From NCBI GenBank assembly GCA_029261995.1, contig JAJDAF010000050.1, forward strand, positions 124,001 through 188,000: a stretch of DNA of 64,000 nucleotides, written 5' to 3'. The notes under the pieces were generated by a model, which ran no database searches, was not told the DNA's origin, and saw nothing but the letters and a program-made list of their open reading frames with translations. Made by a program: the position numbers and the translations under genes. The stretch is from Candidatus Zhuqueibacterota bacterium (lineage in GTDB: Bacteria > Zhuqueibacterota > Zhuqueibacteria > Oceanimicrobiales > Oceanimicrobiaceae). This document shows positions 18,834 through 28,897 of this stretch, in pieces (the first letter of the stretch is position 1; each line of letters begins with the position of its first letter).

Positions 18834-19772
18834 ATGGCATCACTATTCGAGAAATTTAAAAGTGGACTCGCCAAGACCCGTGCCGGCTTGGTAGACGAGA
18901 TTTCAAGTCTGGTCAAAGGCAATTACGAGATGGACGACGCTTTTCTCGACCAACTCGAGGAGATTCTAATCAGTGCGGACATTGGCGTCGAGACCTCTCT
19001 GAATGTCATTGAGAATCTCCGCGATCGGGTCAACCGCGAGGGATTTGACCAGAAGGAGGAAGTCATCGGTTTTCTAAAAGCCCAGCTTTGCGACCATCTG
19101 CACCAGAACGCGGCCTTGAGTTCAGAATCAGACGCCGGGTCATTCCTAAACCCAACTTCGACACCGCACGTGATCATGGTTATCGGGGTTAACGGCGCCG
19201 GGAAGACTACGACAATCGCAAAGCTTGCCAAGGTGTTTCATGAAGAAGGAAAGAAGGTCTTGCTTGCTGCCGCTGACACATTTCGGGCCGCGGCTTCTGA
19301 GCAGCTCGAAATCTGGGCCAGCCGCGCGAACGTCGATATTGTGCGGACTCAGGCGGGGGGCGACCCCGCGGCACTGGCGTTCGATGCTTCGAAGGCCGCG
19401 CTTGCGCGCGATGTCGATATCGTGATTGTTGACACCGCCGGCCGGCTGCATACAAAAGTCAATTTGATGGAAGAACTGAAGAAAATTCACCGGGTTCTCG
19501 GCAAGGCCATTCCCGGTTCTCCGCATGAGACGTTGCTGGTGCTGGATGCAACCACGGGGCAGAATGCCATCATTCAGGCAAAACAGTTTCAGAATACCGT
19601 GGGAGTCACCAGCATCGTAGTGACCAAGCTCGACGGCACAGCAAAGGGTGGCATGGTGCTTTCCGTTCAAAAGGAACTTGGCGTTCCCGTTCGCTTCATT
19701 GGTCTGGGGGAATCCATGGATGATCTGAAACCGTTCGACGCGGATACCTTCGTGGAGGCGCTTTTCGAATGA
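18834..19772 (+). CDS. ftsY: Signal recognition particle receptor FtsY
   Basis: The SRP receptor GTPase docks ribosome-SRP complexes at the membrane. From ATG 18834 it has 312 residues: an N domain (about 1-95) and a G domain with GVNGAGKTTT near residue 118, the DTFRAAA insertion motif, DTAGR near 200 and TKLDGTAKGG near 264. The long acidic N-terminal A domain of E. coli is absent, as in many bacteria. An in-frame ATG at 18645 would add a segment without similarity and overlap the previous gene. The last four bases overlap rimO (ATGA). Confidence 0.96.
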   Translation: MASLFEKFKSGLAKTRAGLVDEISSLVKGNYEMDDAFLDQLEEILISADIGVETSLNVIENLRDRVNREGFDQKEEVIGFLKAQLCDHLHQNAALSSESDAGSFLNPTSTPHVIMVIGVNGAGKTTTIAKLAKVFHEEGKKVLLAAADTFRAAASEQLEIWASRANVDIVRTQAGGDPAALAFDASKAALARDVDIVIVDTAGRLHTKVNLMEELKKIHRVLGKAIPGSPHETLLVLDATTGQNAIIQAKQFQNTVGVTSIVVTKLDGTAKGGMVLSVQKELGVPVRFIGLGESMDDLKPFDADTFVEALFE

Positions 19773-21058
19773 AGATAAACTTTACCACGCTTGGCTGTCC
19801 GAAGAATATTGTCGATTCCGAGTATTTGCTGGGTGGTCTGCAAGGCGCCGATGTTGAGTTTGTGGATGACCCAGGTCAGGCAGAGACGATCATTCTGAAC
19901 ACCTGCGGCTTCATACAGGGAGCAAAAGAGGAGTCAATCGATGCCATCTTGCAGGCGCTGGAACTCAAAAAAGAAGGCAAATGTCGCAAGGTATTCGTAA
20001 CCGGATGTCTCTCTCAGAGGTATTCACAGGAGTTGGCAGAGGAAATGCCGGAAGTCGATGGGTTCTACGGCAACCGCGATATGGGACAAATTTTGAGCGA
20101 GTTGACCAACGAGCTGGATTTGCGCCGAGAGATTCTCGGAGAACGGCTCTTGACCACGCCTTCTCACTTCGCTTACCTGAAAGTATCGGAAGGTTGTGAG
20201 AACCCGTGCACTTTTTGCGCGATTCCCGCCATCCGGGGTGGATTTAAAAGCCGGCCGGTCGAGCAACTCGTGGACGAGGCTCAGATGCTGGTCGATAAAG
20301 GCGTTCGTGAGCTTATCATTGTCGGTCAGGACACTACGATTTATGGACGTGATTTGTACGGCGAGCGGCGTTTGGTGAGCCTGCTCGACCAATTGTGCGA
20401 CATCAAAGCGTTGCGCTGGCTGCGGCTGCTCTATACCTATCCCGCCCATTTCACCGATGATCTGATTGAAATAATCACCGACAAACGGGAAGTCATAAAT
20501 TACGTGGATATGCCGGTCCAGCATGCCTCCGACCGAATTCTTCAGAAGATGGGCCGAAAGGCAAAGCGCCGGGACATCGAGCGCATTTTCACCAAGCTGC
20601 GAGAGGGGAATCCTGAAATTGCACTGCGTTCGACATTGCTGGTTGGGTTTCCGGGAGAGACGGATGCAGACCACCGCGAGCTTTATGACTTTGTGGACCA
20701 AATGCGTCTCAATCGGCTCGGGCTCTTCACCTTTTCGAGCGAAGAGGGCACACCGGCGCATAACTTTACAGACCACGTTCCGTACCACATCATGAATGAG
20801 AGGTGGGCAGAATTAAACGATCTTCAAAATCAGATTTCATTTGAACATAATGAATTGTATCTTGGTAGAACAATCGAGGCTGTTATCGATGAATACCAGG
20901 AGTCATCCGGTTGCTACATTGGCCGCTCAAGCCACGACTGTCCTGAGATCGACAACAGTGTGATTGTACGTGGTTCCGGTCTGCAGCCCGGAGCGTTTTG
21001 CCCCGTCGAGATCGATGACGTTACCGACTATGAATTGCATGGCGCTCACATTCGTTAA
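19769..21058 (+). CDS. rimO: Ribosomal protein S12 methylthiotransferase
   Basis: A radical-SAM enzyme that adds a methylthio group to the conserved Asp of ribosomal protein S12. The 429-residue protein has the N-terminal MTTase domain (LGCPKNIVDSEYLLG, with C34-type cysteines in NTCGF and TGCLSQ), the radical-SAM cluster motif C143-ENP-C147-TF-C150, and a C-terminal TRAM domain (about 365-429). The start LGCPKN-VDSE distinguishes RimO from MiaB. It overlaps the ftsY stop by four bases. Confidence 0.95.
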   Translation: MKINFTTLGCPKNIVDSEYLLGGLQGADVEFVDDPGQAETIILNTCGFIQGAKEESIDAILQALELKKEGKCRKVFVTGCLSQRYSQELAEEMPEVDGFYGNRDMGQILSELTNELDLRREILGERLLTTPSHFAYLKVSEGCENPCTFCAIPAIRGGFKSRPVEQLVDEAQMLVDKGVRELIIVGQDTTIYGRDLYGERRLVSLLDQLCDIKALRWLRLLYTYPAHFTDDLIEIITDKREVINYVDMPVQHASDRILQKMGRKAKRRDIERIFTKLREGNPEIALRSTLLVGFPGETDADHRELYDFVDQMRLNRLGLFTFSSEEGTPAHNFTDHVPYHIMNERWAELNDLQNQISFEHNELYLGRTIEAVIDEYQESSGCYIGRSSHDCPEIDNSVIVRGSGLQPGAFCPVEIDDVTDYELHGAHIR

Positions 21059-21107
21059 TTTTCCAAGGAGGCGTTTTCCCTTCTATTACCTATTTTTGAG
21101 GTGTGAC

Positions 21108-22406
21108 ATGATCTCAATACTGAAGTATCATATGGCGCGGTCGCTGGTTTGCGTCATCGCCATTGCTGTTCTTCCCGCCTTCGCTTTCCCTGTTGGTTCC
21201 GCAGACAATGACTCGCTTGCGTTTGACATGGAGTTGAGCAATTTTGCTTCAGAAACTCCTGAACTGAGCCGGTTGGATGTCTACGTCAAGGTAGTCTATG
21301 ATGAACTGCAATTCATCAAAAGCCTGCCTGATAGTTTTGTCGCTGAGTATTCGGCAACCATCGATGTCTTGAAGAAAGGCAAGCAAGTCGATACCAAGGA
21401 ATTCACCGACAACATTAAACTCCCTTCTCTCGACCTTTCCAATTCACGCCAGCAATTCAAAATGAGCCGGATCACATTCGAGTTGCCGCCGGATAAGTAC
21501 GAAGTCGCAGTCCACGTCGCCGACTCAGAGACGAAACGTTCTGCGTCCCGGAGTGGCGAGATTCGTCTGAAGGAGTATTCAGACAAGAAAATGCTGACCA
21601 GTGACATTCTTTTTCTTGACGCCATGTCGAGCGATGCCAACGGAAAGATCACCTTTCAACCCAGGGTGACCAATCTCCAAAGTGAACACGCCCGCCTGCT
21701 TGTCTACTTTGAAGTCTACAATGTCTCTGAGTCAGACAGTTTTCATGTCGACTACGAAGTGATAGCGGGGAAAGACAGCGTGGTTCTGGCAAAGGAGTAT
21801 TGGAGCAAAGGCACGGGCCGGGTGACGCAGAACTTCGTTGATATTGAAGGAGAAGCGCTATCGCACGGAAGCTACCTCGCCAAGGTTGAGGTCAAGCACA
21901 ATAAAAAGAAACGCAAATTTGAGAAGAGTTTTAACTGGTACCTGGAAGGGTTGCCGAGAACGTTCGCCGACATTGATCAGGCCATTGATGTGCTAAAGTA
22001 CATGGCATCGAAAGATGAGTACAAGTATCTGAAGGGCCTGCGCGAGCCGCACAAATACCGGGAGTTCCTTCGCTTCTGGAAAAAACATGATCCAACGCCG
22101 ACGACCACCGAGAACGAAATGCGCGACGAGTACTATGAGCGTGTCTTCTATGCCAACTCCAACTTTGGGCAAATGAGCAAAGCTGGATGGAAAACGGATC
22201 GTGGCTGGGCGCATGTCATGATTGGCCCGCCGGATACCATCAATCGCAGACCACACAACTCGGGTCTTCGCCTCGGCAAGACGATTAAAGCCATTCAAGT
22301 CTGGGTTTACTACAAATACAATCGGCAGCTTGTGTTTTTCGACAGCAATGGGTTTGGGGCCTTCAGGCTGGAGAATCCGGAGACGCTTTACGAGATTATC
22401 AAATAG
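21108..22406 (+). CDS. GWxTD-domain protein, first copy
   Basis: A 432-residue secreted protein. ATG 21108 follows TGAGGTG and precedes a signal peptide (ARSLVCVIAIAVLPAFAFPVGS); ATGs further upstream lie in rimO. Most of the chain is predicted beta-sandwich (for example LDVYVKVVYDELQF, KYEVAVHVADSETKRS). The C-terminal domain has RDEYYERVFYAN and AGWKTDRGWAHVMIGPPD near residue 365, the GWxTD motif that names the family. The function of this FCB-enriched domain is unknown. A second copy follows 31 bases downstream, with the same domain order but low identity. Confidence 0.85.
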   Translation: MISILKYHMARSLVCVIAIAVLPAFAFPVGSADNDSLAFDMELSNFASETPELSRLDVYVKVVYDELQFIKSLPDSFVAEYSATIDVLKKGKQVDTKEFTDNIKLPSLDLSNSRQQFKMSRITFELPPDKYEVAVHVADSETKRSASRSGEIRLKEYSDKKMLTSDILFLDAMSSDANGKITFQPRVTNLQSEHARLLVYFEVYNVSESDSFHVDYEVIAGKDSVVLAKEYWSKGTGRVTQNFVDIEGEALSHGSYLAKVEVKHNKKKRKFEKSFNWYLEGLPRTFADIDQAIDVLKYMASKDEYKYLKGLREPHKYREFLRFWKKHDPTPTTTENEMRDEYYERVFYANSNFGQMSKAGWKTDRGWAHVMIGPPDTINRRPHNSGLRLGKTIKAIQVWVYYKYNRQLVFFDSNGFGAFRLENPETLYEIIK

Positions 22407-22437
22407 CCGTTTGTCCAATGACGGAGCAGAGTAGCAC

Positions 22438-23727
22438 ATGAATGCTGTGAGGCCCATACTGATGGGGATTCTGCTGAGCAGCGCCGCGGTCGCAATGCCG
22501 GATACCTACGAGGCCGTCAAACGAGAGAGCCGGCAGGACTCACCGAGATTTGCTGTGCGCATGTTCAACGCCGCCTCCGATAGCGCCGACCTGAGTCGGT
22601 TAACTGTACAACTGAGTTTTGTCTACGATGCGTTGCAGTTCGTTAAGATTGGTAAGAACGCCTTCCAGGCGAACTACAGCGTCACGGTTACGCTGATGGA
22701 CACCGCCTCGGGCCTTGAGCAGGCGAAAGAGGAGTGGTCGGAAAGCGTAGAAGTCGATTCATTTGACAAGGGTAACTCCACCACCGAGGTCGTTTCAACC
22801 GTCGGAGAAGTGCTGGTCGGGCCCGGAGATTATCTCGCCAGGATCGACCTGCTGGATAAGGAAACTCGCCGCAGCGGGACAGAAGAAGGCCGGGTCACGG
22901 CAAGGAATTTTGTTGGCGGCAGTCTGGTGGCTAGCGACATCATATTCTTGAACTCAATCTCTTTCCTGGGCGGAGACACAGAGCGCCAGGTCATGGAAGA
23001 TGAACGCAGCCTCTACGCCTACCTTGAAATCTACAATGTGCCACTCGATGACAGCGTGGATATTGCTTTCACGGCCGAGAGCATTGCTGGTGACCTGTTG
23101 ATGCAAGACGAGAAACGAGTCGCAGGTTCCGGCAGTATTCTTAAACAGCATTTTGAGCTTCCTTCCGAAGCCCGCGATTCCGGTAACTTCGCAGTGACGA
23201 TAGAGGTCAAACACAACGCCGAGCAGCTGGTTCGGAAGCAGAGACTGCGGCCAGCGACGCCAGCGCCCGCCAATGCGTTCGAAAACCTGAATGATGCCAT
23301 TGAGAAGCTACTTCATGTCGCGAGCGACAAAGAAATTGAATCGATGCTCGCTTTGCCGGAAGGTGACAAACTGGATGCCTTTGAGTCGTTCTGGGCCAAG
23401 TTTGACCCGACACCCGAAACGCCAGGGAATGAGTACCGCGACGAGTACTACCGCCGCATCGTGCTGGCTGAACGGGAATTCAAAGGTTACCGGCCAGGGT
23501 GGAAGACCGAACGAGGGCTGGTTCTCGTGAAGATTGGCCAACCAAATTATATTAATCGTCCGCATGTCAGGGACTTCGATCCGATGGGCCGCGAGAGGGC
23601 TAGAGAAGTATGGGAATATACCATGCTCAACCGCAGGGTTATCTTCGAGGTGGTTCATGACGAGTATCGCATTCTCAACCGGATCGACATTTTTGATTTG
23701 CTCAGCAGGGATGGAATCCGCCTGTGA
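22438..23727 (+). CDS. GWxTD-domain protein, second copy
   Basis: A 429-residue paralogue of the preceding gene: short signal peptide (PILMGILLSSAAVAMP), beta-rich middle (LSRLTVQLSFVYDALQFVK mirrors LSRLDVYVKVVYDELQF of copy one) and a C-terminal RDEYYRRIVLAE ... PGWKTERGLVLVKIGQPN block near residue 350. The motif reads GWKTE instead of GWKTD. It was probably produced by tandem duplication with long divergence. The stop overlaps the GTG of the next gene, an LD-carboxypeptidase, which hints at a role at the cell wall or periplasm. Confidence 0.83.
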   Translation: MNAVRPILMGILLSSAAVAMPDTYEAVKRESRQDSPRFAVRMFNAASDSADLSRLTVQLSFVYDALQFVKIGKNAFQANYSVTVTLMDTASGLEQAKEEWSESVEVDSFDKGNSTTEVVSTVGEVLVGPGDYLARIDLLDKETRRSGTEEGRVTARNFVGGSLVASDIIFLNSISFLGGDTERQVMEDERSLYAYLEIYNVPLDDSVDIAFTAESIAGDLLMQDEKRVAGSGSILKQHFELPSEARDSGNFAVTIEVKHNAEQLVRKQRLRPATPAPANAFENLNDAIEKLLHVASDKEIESMLALPEGDKLDAFESFWAKFDPTPETPGNEYRDEYYRRIVLAEREFKGYRPGWKTERGLVLVKIGQPNYINRPHVRDFDPMGRERAREVWEYTMLNRRVIFEVVHDEYRILNRIDIFDLLSRDGIRL

Positions 23728-24662
23728 GCCTTCTAGCCCGCCCTCTCCGTCCAGGAGCCACAATTGGCGTCATCAGTCCGGCCGGCCCCATGCTGGCGGA
23801 ACGACTAGCGCGCGGCCTCAAGTACCTCGAAGCCCGTGGTTATTTCCCGAAACTCGGACAACATGTTCGCGACCAGCATGGCTATCTTGCCGGAAAGGAC
23901 GAGGACCGCGTGGCTGATCTAAATGCCATGTTCCGCGACCCGGAGGTCGATGCCATCTTCTGCACACGCGGCGGCTACGGCACGCCCAGGCTGTTGGACA
24001 AAGTCGATTACGCGGCGATTGCGGCAGACCCAAAGCTCCTGGTCGGATACAGCGATATCACCGCTCTTCAGCTTGCAATTCTAGCCAAAACCGGTCTTGC
24101 GACCATTTCCGGACCCATGGTGGCGGTGGAGTTCGGAATCGGGATAGATCCCTTCACGGAGGAAAATTTTTGGCCGTTGGTCAATGCCACAGAACCTCTG
24201 GTGAAAATGACTGCCGAGGACGGTCCGTTGGAAGTTCTGCAGGAGGGAACGGTGACAGGCCAAATCATCTCAGGCAATCTTGCAATGATCTGTGCCCTGC
24301 TTGGCACGGACTTCCTGCCTGACTTCGCGGGGGCAATTCTGGTCCTGGAGGAAGTAGGGGAGGACCCCTTTCGGATCGACAGAATGCTCAGCCAGATGAG
24401 ACTTGCCGGCCTTCTATCGCAGGTTGCGGGCCTTGTTCTAGGGCAGTTTTCCGGCTGCCGTGCAGATGAGGGCAAAGACAGTCTGACAATCGAGCAGATC
24501 TTCGCGGAGTTGACTGGTGGTCTGTCCATTCCCATTCTTGCCAACCTCCCTTACGGCCATGTGCCGGTTTCCTACTCCGTGCCACTCGGCGTGCTCGGGC
24601 GGCTTGACTCGAAATCTGGGTCTCTGCAATTGCTGACCCCTTGCGTGCGCTCTCACAGCTAA
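23724..24662 (+). CDS. LD-carboxypeptidase (peptidase family S66)
   Basis: Predicted to remove the terminal D-Ala from murein tetrapeptides during peptidoglycan recycling. The 312-residue protein begins with the family motif ATIGVISPAGP. The catalytic triad can be placed: the nucleophile S110 in VGYSDIT, a glutamate in LVLEEVGEDPFRIDRML (E209/E210), and H279 in LPYGHV. A GTG start overlaps the upstream stop by four bases (GTGA). There is no signal peptide, consistent with a cytoplasmic recycling enzyme of LdcA type. Microcin-immunity MccF proteins share the fold but are less likely here. Confidence 0.88.
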   Translation: MSLLARPLRPGATIGVISPAGPMLAERLARGLKYLEARGYFPKLGQHVRDQHGYLAGKDEDRVADLNAMFRDPEVDAIFCTRGGYGTPRLLDKVDYAAIAADPKLLVGYSDITALQLAILAKTGLATISGPMVAVEFGIGIDPFTEENFWPLVNATEPLVKMTAEDGPLEVLQEGTVTGQIISGNLAMICALLGTDFLPDFAGAILVLEEVGEDPFRIDRMLSQMRLAGLLSQVAGLVLGQFSGCRADEGKDSLTIEQIFAELTGGLSIPILANLPYGHVPVSYSVPLGVLGRLDSKSGSLQLLTPCVRSHS

Positions 24663-24774
24663 TGAGCCAACGCCTCGGCCGTTCCTGGTCGTGTTCTCCC
24701 CTCGAATTGGTCAATTTTTTCGTTGCTTTTGAACCTCAAGTTCCTTAGATAAATAGAAACTTAGGGAATCAGCA

Positions 24775-25398
24775 TTGGACAAGATGAAAGTCGCCGTCAT
24801 GGCTTCAGGGATGGGGTCCAACCTTGCGGCGCTTATTGATGCTACGGAGCAGGGACGGCTCGCAGCGCGAATCGTGCTGGTCGTCAGCGACAAAGCTGAC
24901 GCCGGCGCGCTCGGAATCGCGGCTAAACATGGCATCTCCTCCCTGCACATTTCCGCGCAAAAGTTCCCGACACCGGCTGCGTTTGACCAGGCTTTGTTGG
25001 AGGCCATGCAGGAACATGGCGTTGAACTTATTGCGCTCGCCGGGTATCTCAAGAAAGTCAGAGCCCCGCTGATCGATGCTTATCGCGGTCGAATTGTCAA
25101 CATGCACCCTGCGCTGTTGCCGGCATTTGGTGGCAAGGGCATGTATGGCAGGAAGGTGCACGAGGCGGTGCTCGACTACGGCTGTAAGGTTTCTGGCTTG
25201 ACAGTCCATCTTGTCGATAACGAGTACGACACCGGCCCGCCGGTTCTGCAGCGCTGCGTGGCGGTTAAGCAGGGGGATACGCCTGAGGTGCTGGCTGCGC
25301 GTGTCCTCGAGCAGGAACATGTTGCGTTCGCCGAGGCATTGCAGTATTTCGTGGAAGGCCGTGTTGAAGTGAATGGCCGCCAGGTCATCATCAAGTAG
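24775..25398 (+). CDS. purN: Phosphoribosylglycinamide formyltransferase
   Basis: Transfers a formyl group from 10-formyl-tetrahydrofolate to GAR in purine synthesis. A protein of about 205 residues with MASGMGSNL near the N-terminus, the catalytic region NMHPALLPAFGG near residue 110 (His in HPALLP), and DTGPPVLQ near 147 with the catalytic Asp. TTG 24775 is 7 bases after AGGGA, while the ATG at 24784 is 16 bases away, so the TTG may be the true start. Two candidate -35/-10 boxes upstream (TTGCTT, TAGATA) are weak. purH follows after 23 bases. Confidence 0.95.
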   Translation: MDKMKVAVMASGMGSNLAALIDATEQGRLAARIVLVVSDKADAGALGIAAKHGISSLHISAQKFPTPAAFDQALLEAMQEHGVELIALAGYLKKVRAPLIDAYRGRIVNMHPALLPAFGGKGMYGRKVHEAVLDYGCKVSGLTVHLVDNEYDTGPPVLQRCVAVKQGDTPEVLAARVLEQEHVAFAEALQYFVEGRVEVNGRQVIIK

Positions 25399-25421
25399 TC
25401 AGTTGATTGTCTGGAGGATAA

Positions 25422-26975
25422 ATGCCCCCAATTAAGCGGGCCCTTTTGAGTGTATTCGATAAGACCGGCGTTGTCGATTTTGCGAGAAATCTGATTGGTC
25501 ACGGAGTTGAAATTTTGTCTACTGGCGGGACTGCTCGCCATCTACAGGAGCACGGTATTTCGACAGTTTCGATTTCCGAGGTCACGGATTTTCCCGAGAT
25601 TCTAGGTGGCCGGGTCAAAACGTTGCACCCCAAAATTTTCGGCGGGCTTCTTGCACTCAGGCACGATGGAGGCCAGATGCAGCAGGTGAAGAAGCATGAC
25701 ATTGGCTTGATTGATATGGTCGTGGTCAATCTTTATCCTTTCGAAAGCACTGTCGCGCGCCCCGACGTCACTCAAGCGGAAGCAGTTGAGAATATTGATA
25801 TTGGTGGTCCCAGCATGATTCGAGCCGCCGCCAAGAATCACATGGCCGTTGCCGTAGTGACGTCTTCGGACCAGTACGAAATGCTGGCAAAGGAAATGAA
25901 TGACACAAGTGGGCAGCTTTCTGACTCAACGCGAAAGTCGCTCGCCGCTGCTGCTTTTGCACGCACATGCCAATATGATGCGTCGATTGCAGCCTTTCTG
26001 AAAGGAGATTCAGCGGGTATTGACGACAGCTTTCAACTGAGTCTCCAAAAGAGTCAGTCGCTGCGCTACGGCGAGAATCCACATCAGAGTGCGGCCCTGT
26101 TCCAACCGGAAGGGGAGGCGCCGTCCGGCTTGCTCAACGCCCGCCAAATTCATGGTAAGGAGCTATCTTACAATAATTTTATCGACACGGATGCGGCGGT
26201 CGGGATTGTACAAGAATTCGACGAGCCGTGCTGTGTGGTTATCAAGCACACAAATCCCTGCGGTGTGGCAACCTCGTCCAGTTTGGTGGAGGCTTACCAG
26301 AGCGCCAAAGCAACTGATCCGGTATCGGCATTTGGCGGGATTGTCGGCCTGAACCGTGCGCTGGACAGCGAAACAGCCTCGGCCATTTCCGAAGTTTTCA
26401 CCGAGGTCGTGATCGCTCCGGCATTCGAGGCGGGGGCCGTCGAGATATTGCAGGCAAAAAAGAATCTGAGACTTTTGGAAATGCCTGAGATTGCCCAGCC
26501 GCGAGGTCGGACTTTTGAATTCAAGCGGGTACAGGGCGGTGTTCTGGTACAAGATCAAGATTTTATGAATATCAACGATATAGATCTAAGAGTTGTCTCA
26601 AAGCGACAGCCGAGCCAGGACGAATGGCTCGCGCTTAAGTTCGGCTGGCGCGTTTGCAAATGGGTGAAATCAAACGCCATTGTTTACTCAACCAGTGATC
26701 GGACCATCGGGGTCGGCGCCGGACAAATGTCCAGGGTTGATTCTTCGAAATTTGCGGTAGACAAGGCGCGGCGCATGGGGCTCAATCTGAAGGGAACCGT
26801 GATGTCTTCGGATGCGTTCCTTCCGTTCAGAGATGGGCTTGATGTGGCTGCGGAAGTGGGGGCCACCGCAGTGATTCAACCAGGATGTTCGGTTCGCGAC
26901 AATGAGGTCATCGAGGCCGCTGACCAACATCGTATGGCAATGGTTTTTACTGGCATTCGACATTTCAGACATTAG
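25422..26975 (+). CDS. purH: Bifunctional AICAR formyltransferase / IMP cyclohydrolase
   Basis: Performs the last two steps of IMP synthesis. The 517-residue protein has an N-terminal IMP cyclohydrolase domain (about 1-195; [34 protein letters not shown]) and a C-terminal formyltransferase domain ([12 protein letters not shown] near 205, and [12 protein letters not shown] with the catalytic Lys-His pair near 267). Full length for the family. It is preceded by GGAGGATAA and follows purN closely. Confidence 0.97.
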   Translation: MPPIKRALLSVFDKTGVVDFARNLIGHGVEILSTGGTARHLQEHGISTVSISEVTDFPEILGGRVKTLHPKIFGGLLALRHDGGQMQQVKKHDIGLIDMVVVNLYPFESTVARPDVTQAEAVENIDIGGPSMIRAAAKNHMAVAVVTSSDQYEMLAKEMNDTSGQLSDSTRKSLAAAAFARTCQYDASIAAFLKGDSAGIDDSFQLSLQKSQSLRYGENPHQSAALFQPEGEAPSGLLNARQIHGKELSYNNFIDTDAAVGIVQEFDEPCCVVIKHTNPCGVATSSSLVEAYQSAKATDPVSAFGGIVGLNRALDSETASAISEVFTEVVIAPAFEAGAVEILQAKKNLRLLEMPEIAQPRGRTFEFKRVQGGVLVQDQDFMNINDIDLRVVSKRQPSQDEWLALKFGWRVCKWVKSNAIVYSTSDRTIGVGAGQMSRVDSSKFAVDKARRMGLNLKGTVMSSDAFLPFRDGLDVAAEVGATAVIQPGCSVRDNEVIEAADQHRMAMVFTGIRHFRH

Positions 26976-27037
26976 TTCGCGTTGGCATCACGGCGAGAAT
27001 TTTGGAATCGGTAGCCCAGGCTACGAAAGAAGAAAAC

Positions 27038-28096
27038 ATGCAGAATAATACTAACAGCAGCAGCAACGAGTCGTTCTGGAGTAAACTCTTCCTCAACGAC
27101 ATCGCAATCGATCTGGGAACGGCAAATACTCTTGTCTACGTCAAGGGCCGTGGTATTCTCATAAATGAGCCATCTATTGTGGCCGTGCAGAAGACCGACC
27201 AGCAAATCATGGCTTACGGCAGCCATGCCAAGACCATGATGGGTCGAACCCCGGAAGATTTGACGACCATTCGTCCGTTGAAAGATGGCGTGATTGCTGA
27301 TTTCGACCTGGCCGAGCGTATGATTCGCTATTTCATCAAGAAGGTGCAAACCAACCGTCTGGTGCGCCCCAGAATTGCCGTCTGTATCCCGTCAGGCATC
27401 ACTGAAGTAGAGCGTCGCGCTGTGCGTGACTCCGCCGAACATGCGGGCGGGCGCGAGATTTACTTGATTCAGGAACCGATGGCGGCCGCGCTCGGGGTGG
27501 CGTTGCCAATTGAAGAGCCGGTCGGAAGCATGGTGATAGATATCGGCGGTGGCACCACTGAAATCGCGGTAATTTCGTTGTCCGGAATTGTCACGGATAT
27601 CTCAATCCGTATCGGCGGTGACGAGATGAATGAGGCAGTCATTCAATACTTCAAGAAAGCCTACAATCTTCTCATTGGTGAGAACACGGCGGAAGTGATC
27701 AAGATGACCATGGGTTCCGCCGCTCCGTACAAGGCGGAGGATGTCAAGATGGTCAAGGGGCGCGACCTCGTTGATGGCATTCCTAAAACCATCAAAGTTC
27801 ATTCGAAAGAGATTCAAGACGCACTGTCTGAATCCGTGGGCTATATCGTCGATGCCGTCAAGCTCTGTCTTGAACGGACACCGCCTGAACTTGCGTCAGA
27901 CATTCTTGACCGTGGCATCGTGCTCACCGGCGGTGGCGCGCTGCTCAAAGGTCTCGATGAACGGCTGCGAATTGATACCGAACTCCCTATCATCGTCGCA
28001 GAGGACCCTCTCACCTGTGTAGTGCTTGGAACCGGCAAAATTTTCGACAACCTTAGCAACTATCAAAAAGTCTTGAGCCCAACAAAACGGTACTGA
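27038..28096 (+). CDS. mreB: Rod shape-determining protein MreB
   Basis: The actin-like ATPase forms membrane-bound filaments that steer lateral wall synthesis. ATG 27038 gives 352 residues; a TTG at 27002 would add 12. Actin-fold motifs are IDLGTANTLVYVKGRG (phosphate 1), VIDIGGGTTEIAVISL (phosphate 2) and GIVLTGGGALLKGLDERL (adenosine). The 20 residues before the first motif (NNTNSSSNESFWSKLFLND) include a short amphipathic stretch likely to touch the membrane. It leads the complete mreBCD-PBP2-rodA operon. Confidence 0.97.
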   Translation: MQNNTNSSSNESFWSKLFLNDIAIDLGTANTLVYVKGRGILINEPSIVAVQKTDQQIMAYGSHAKTMMGRTPEDLTTIRPLKDGVIADFDLAERMIRYFIKKVQTNRLVRPRIAVCIPSGITEVERRAVRDSAEHAGGREIYLIQEPMAAALGVALPIEEPVGSMVIDIGGGTTEIAVISLSGIVTDISIRIGGDEMNEAVIQYFKKAYNLLIGENTAEVIKMTMGSAAPYKAEDVKMVKGRDLVDGIPKTIKVHSKEIQDALSESVGYIVDAVKLCLERTPPELASDILDRGIVLTGGGALLKGLDERLRIDTELPIIVAEDPLTCVVLGTGKIFDNLSNYQKVLSPTKRY

Positions 28097-28097
28097 G

Positions 28098-28892
28098 ATG
28101 GTGCGTGAGTGGTTCGTTGACCGCAAGGACTTAGTAATACTTCTTGTGTCTGTCGTATCATCCCTGGTTCTCATCTTCTCGAGCGATGATTCTCAAATTC
28201 ATTTCCTTCGAGCCTGGGCCCTGGGGAGCTTTGGCGTTATCCTGGACGAGGTAACCTCTGTAGAAAAGTACAGCGACGTTTATGAGCAGAACGTCTGGCT
28301 GCGCGACCAAAATGCGAGCCTGATGCTCGAAAACAGTCGATTGAAGGAAGCCGCCGTCGAGAACGCCAGACTGCGAAGCCTGCTTAGCTTTAAGACTAAG
28401 AGCCAACTGCAGTTGATCCCGGCCAGGGTCGTCGGGATGAATGAATCGGGCTTCATTAATTCCATCGTTCTAGATGTCGGCAAGGCCGACAGCATCGCGG
28501 TGAACATGACAATTGTGACAGCGCAGGGTGTGGCCGGCAAAGTATACCAGGTTGACGAGCATTTTGCCATCGCGCAACTTCTTCTTGATCGGAATTTTCG
28601 TGTAGGTGCGATGGTGCAGCGCAGCAGGACCATGGGTATCATGAGGTGGGCCACTGGCAGCCAGGTTGTTCTGGCCGCGGTGCCAAAGCGTTCCGATGTC
28701 GTGGTTGGTGACTCAGTTGTCACCACTGGATTGAGTACCATTTTCCCTGGTGGTCTGCAAATCGGCAGGGTTGTTGAAGTGAATGAGGACGAGCAAGGCA
28801 TGTTCATGAACGTCGCCGTGCAACCCACCGTCGATTTTTCGAAGCTGGAAGAAGTGTTCGTCGTTAAGATGCAGCCACTACTGAGCGAATAA
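28098..28892 (+). CDS. mreC: Rod shape-determining protein MreC
   Basis: A bitopic periplasmic scaffold of the elongasome that activates PBP2. In 264 residues it has one N-terminal membrane helix (LVILLVSVVSSLVLIF), a coiled coil (VEKYSDVYEQNVWLRDQNA and following, about 55-95), then the paired beta-barrel domain with LIPARVVGMNESGF and VVTTGLSTIFPGGLQIGRV. One base separates it from the mreB stop. Order and spacing are those of the standard operon. Confidence 0.95.
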   Translation: MVREWFVDRKDLVILLVSVVSSLVLIFSSDDSQIHFLRAWALGSFGVILDEVTSVEKYSDVYEQNVWLRDQNASLMLENSRLKEAAVENARLRSLLSFKTKSQLQLIPARVVGMNESGFINSIVLDVGKADSIAVNMTIVTAQGVAGKVYQVDEHFAIAQLLLDRNFRVGAMVQRSRTMGIMRWATGSQVVLAAVPKRSDVVVGDSVVTTGLSTIFPGGLQIGRVVEVNEDEQGMFMNVAVQPTVDFSKLEEVFVVKMQPLLSE

Positions 28893-28897
28893 GGCAA

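Noticed and set aside
21063-21070. CCAAGGAGG just after rimO as the ribosome site of a further gene
   Set aside because: No start codon occurs at a workable distance. The GWxTD gene begins at 21108 with its own TGAGGTG.
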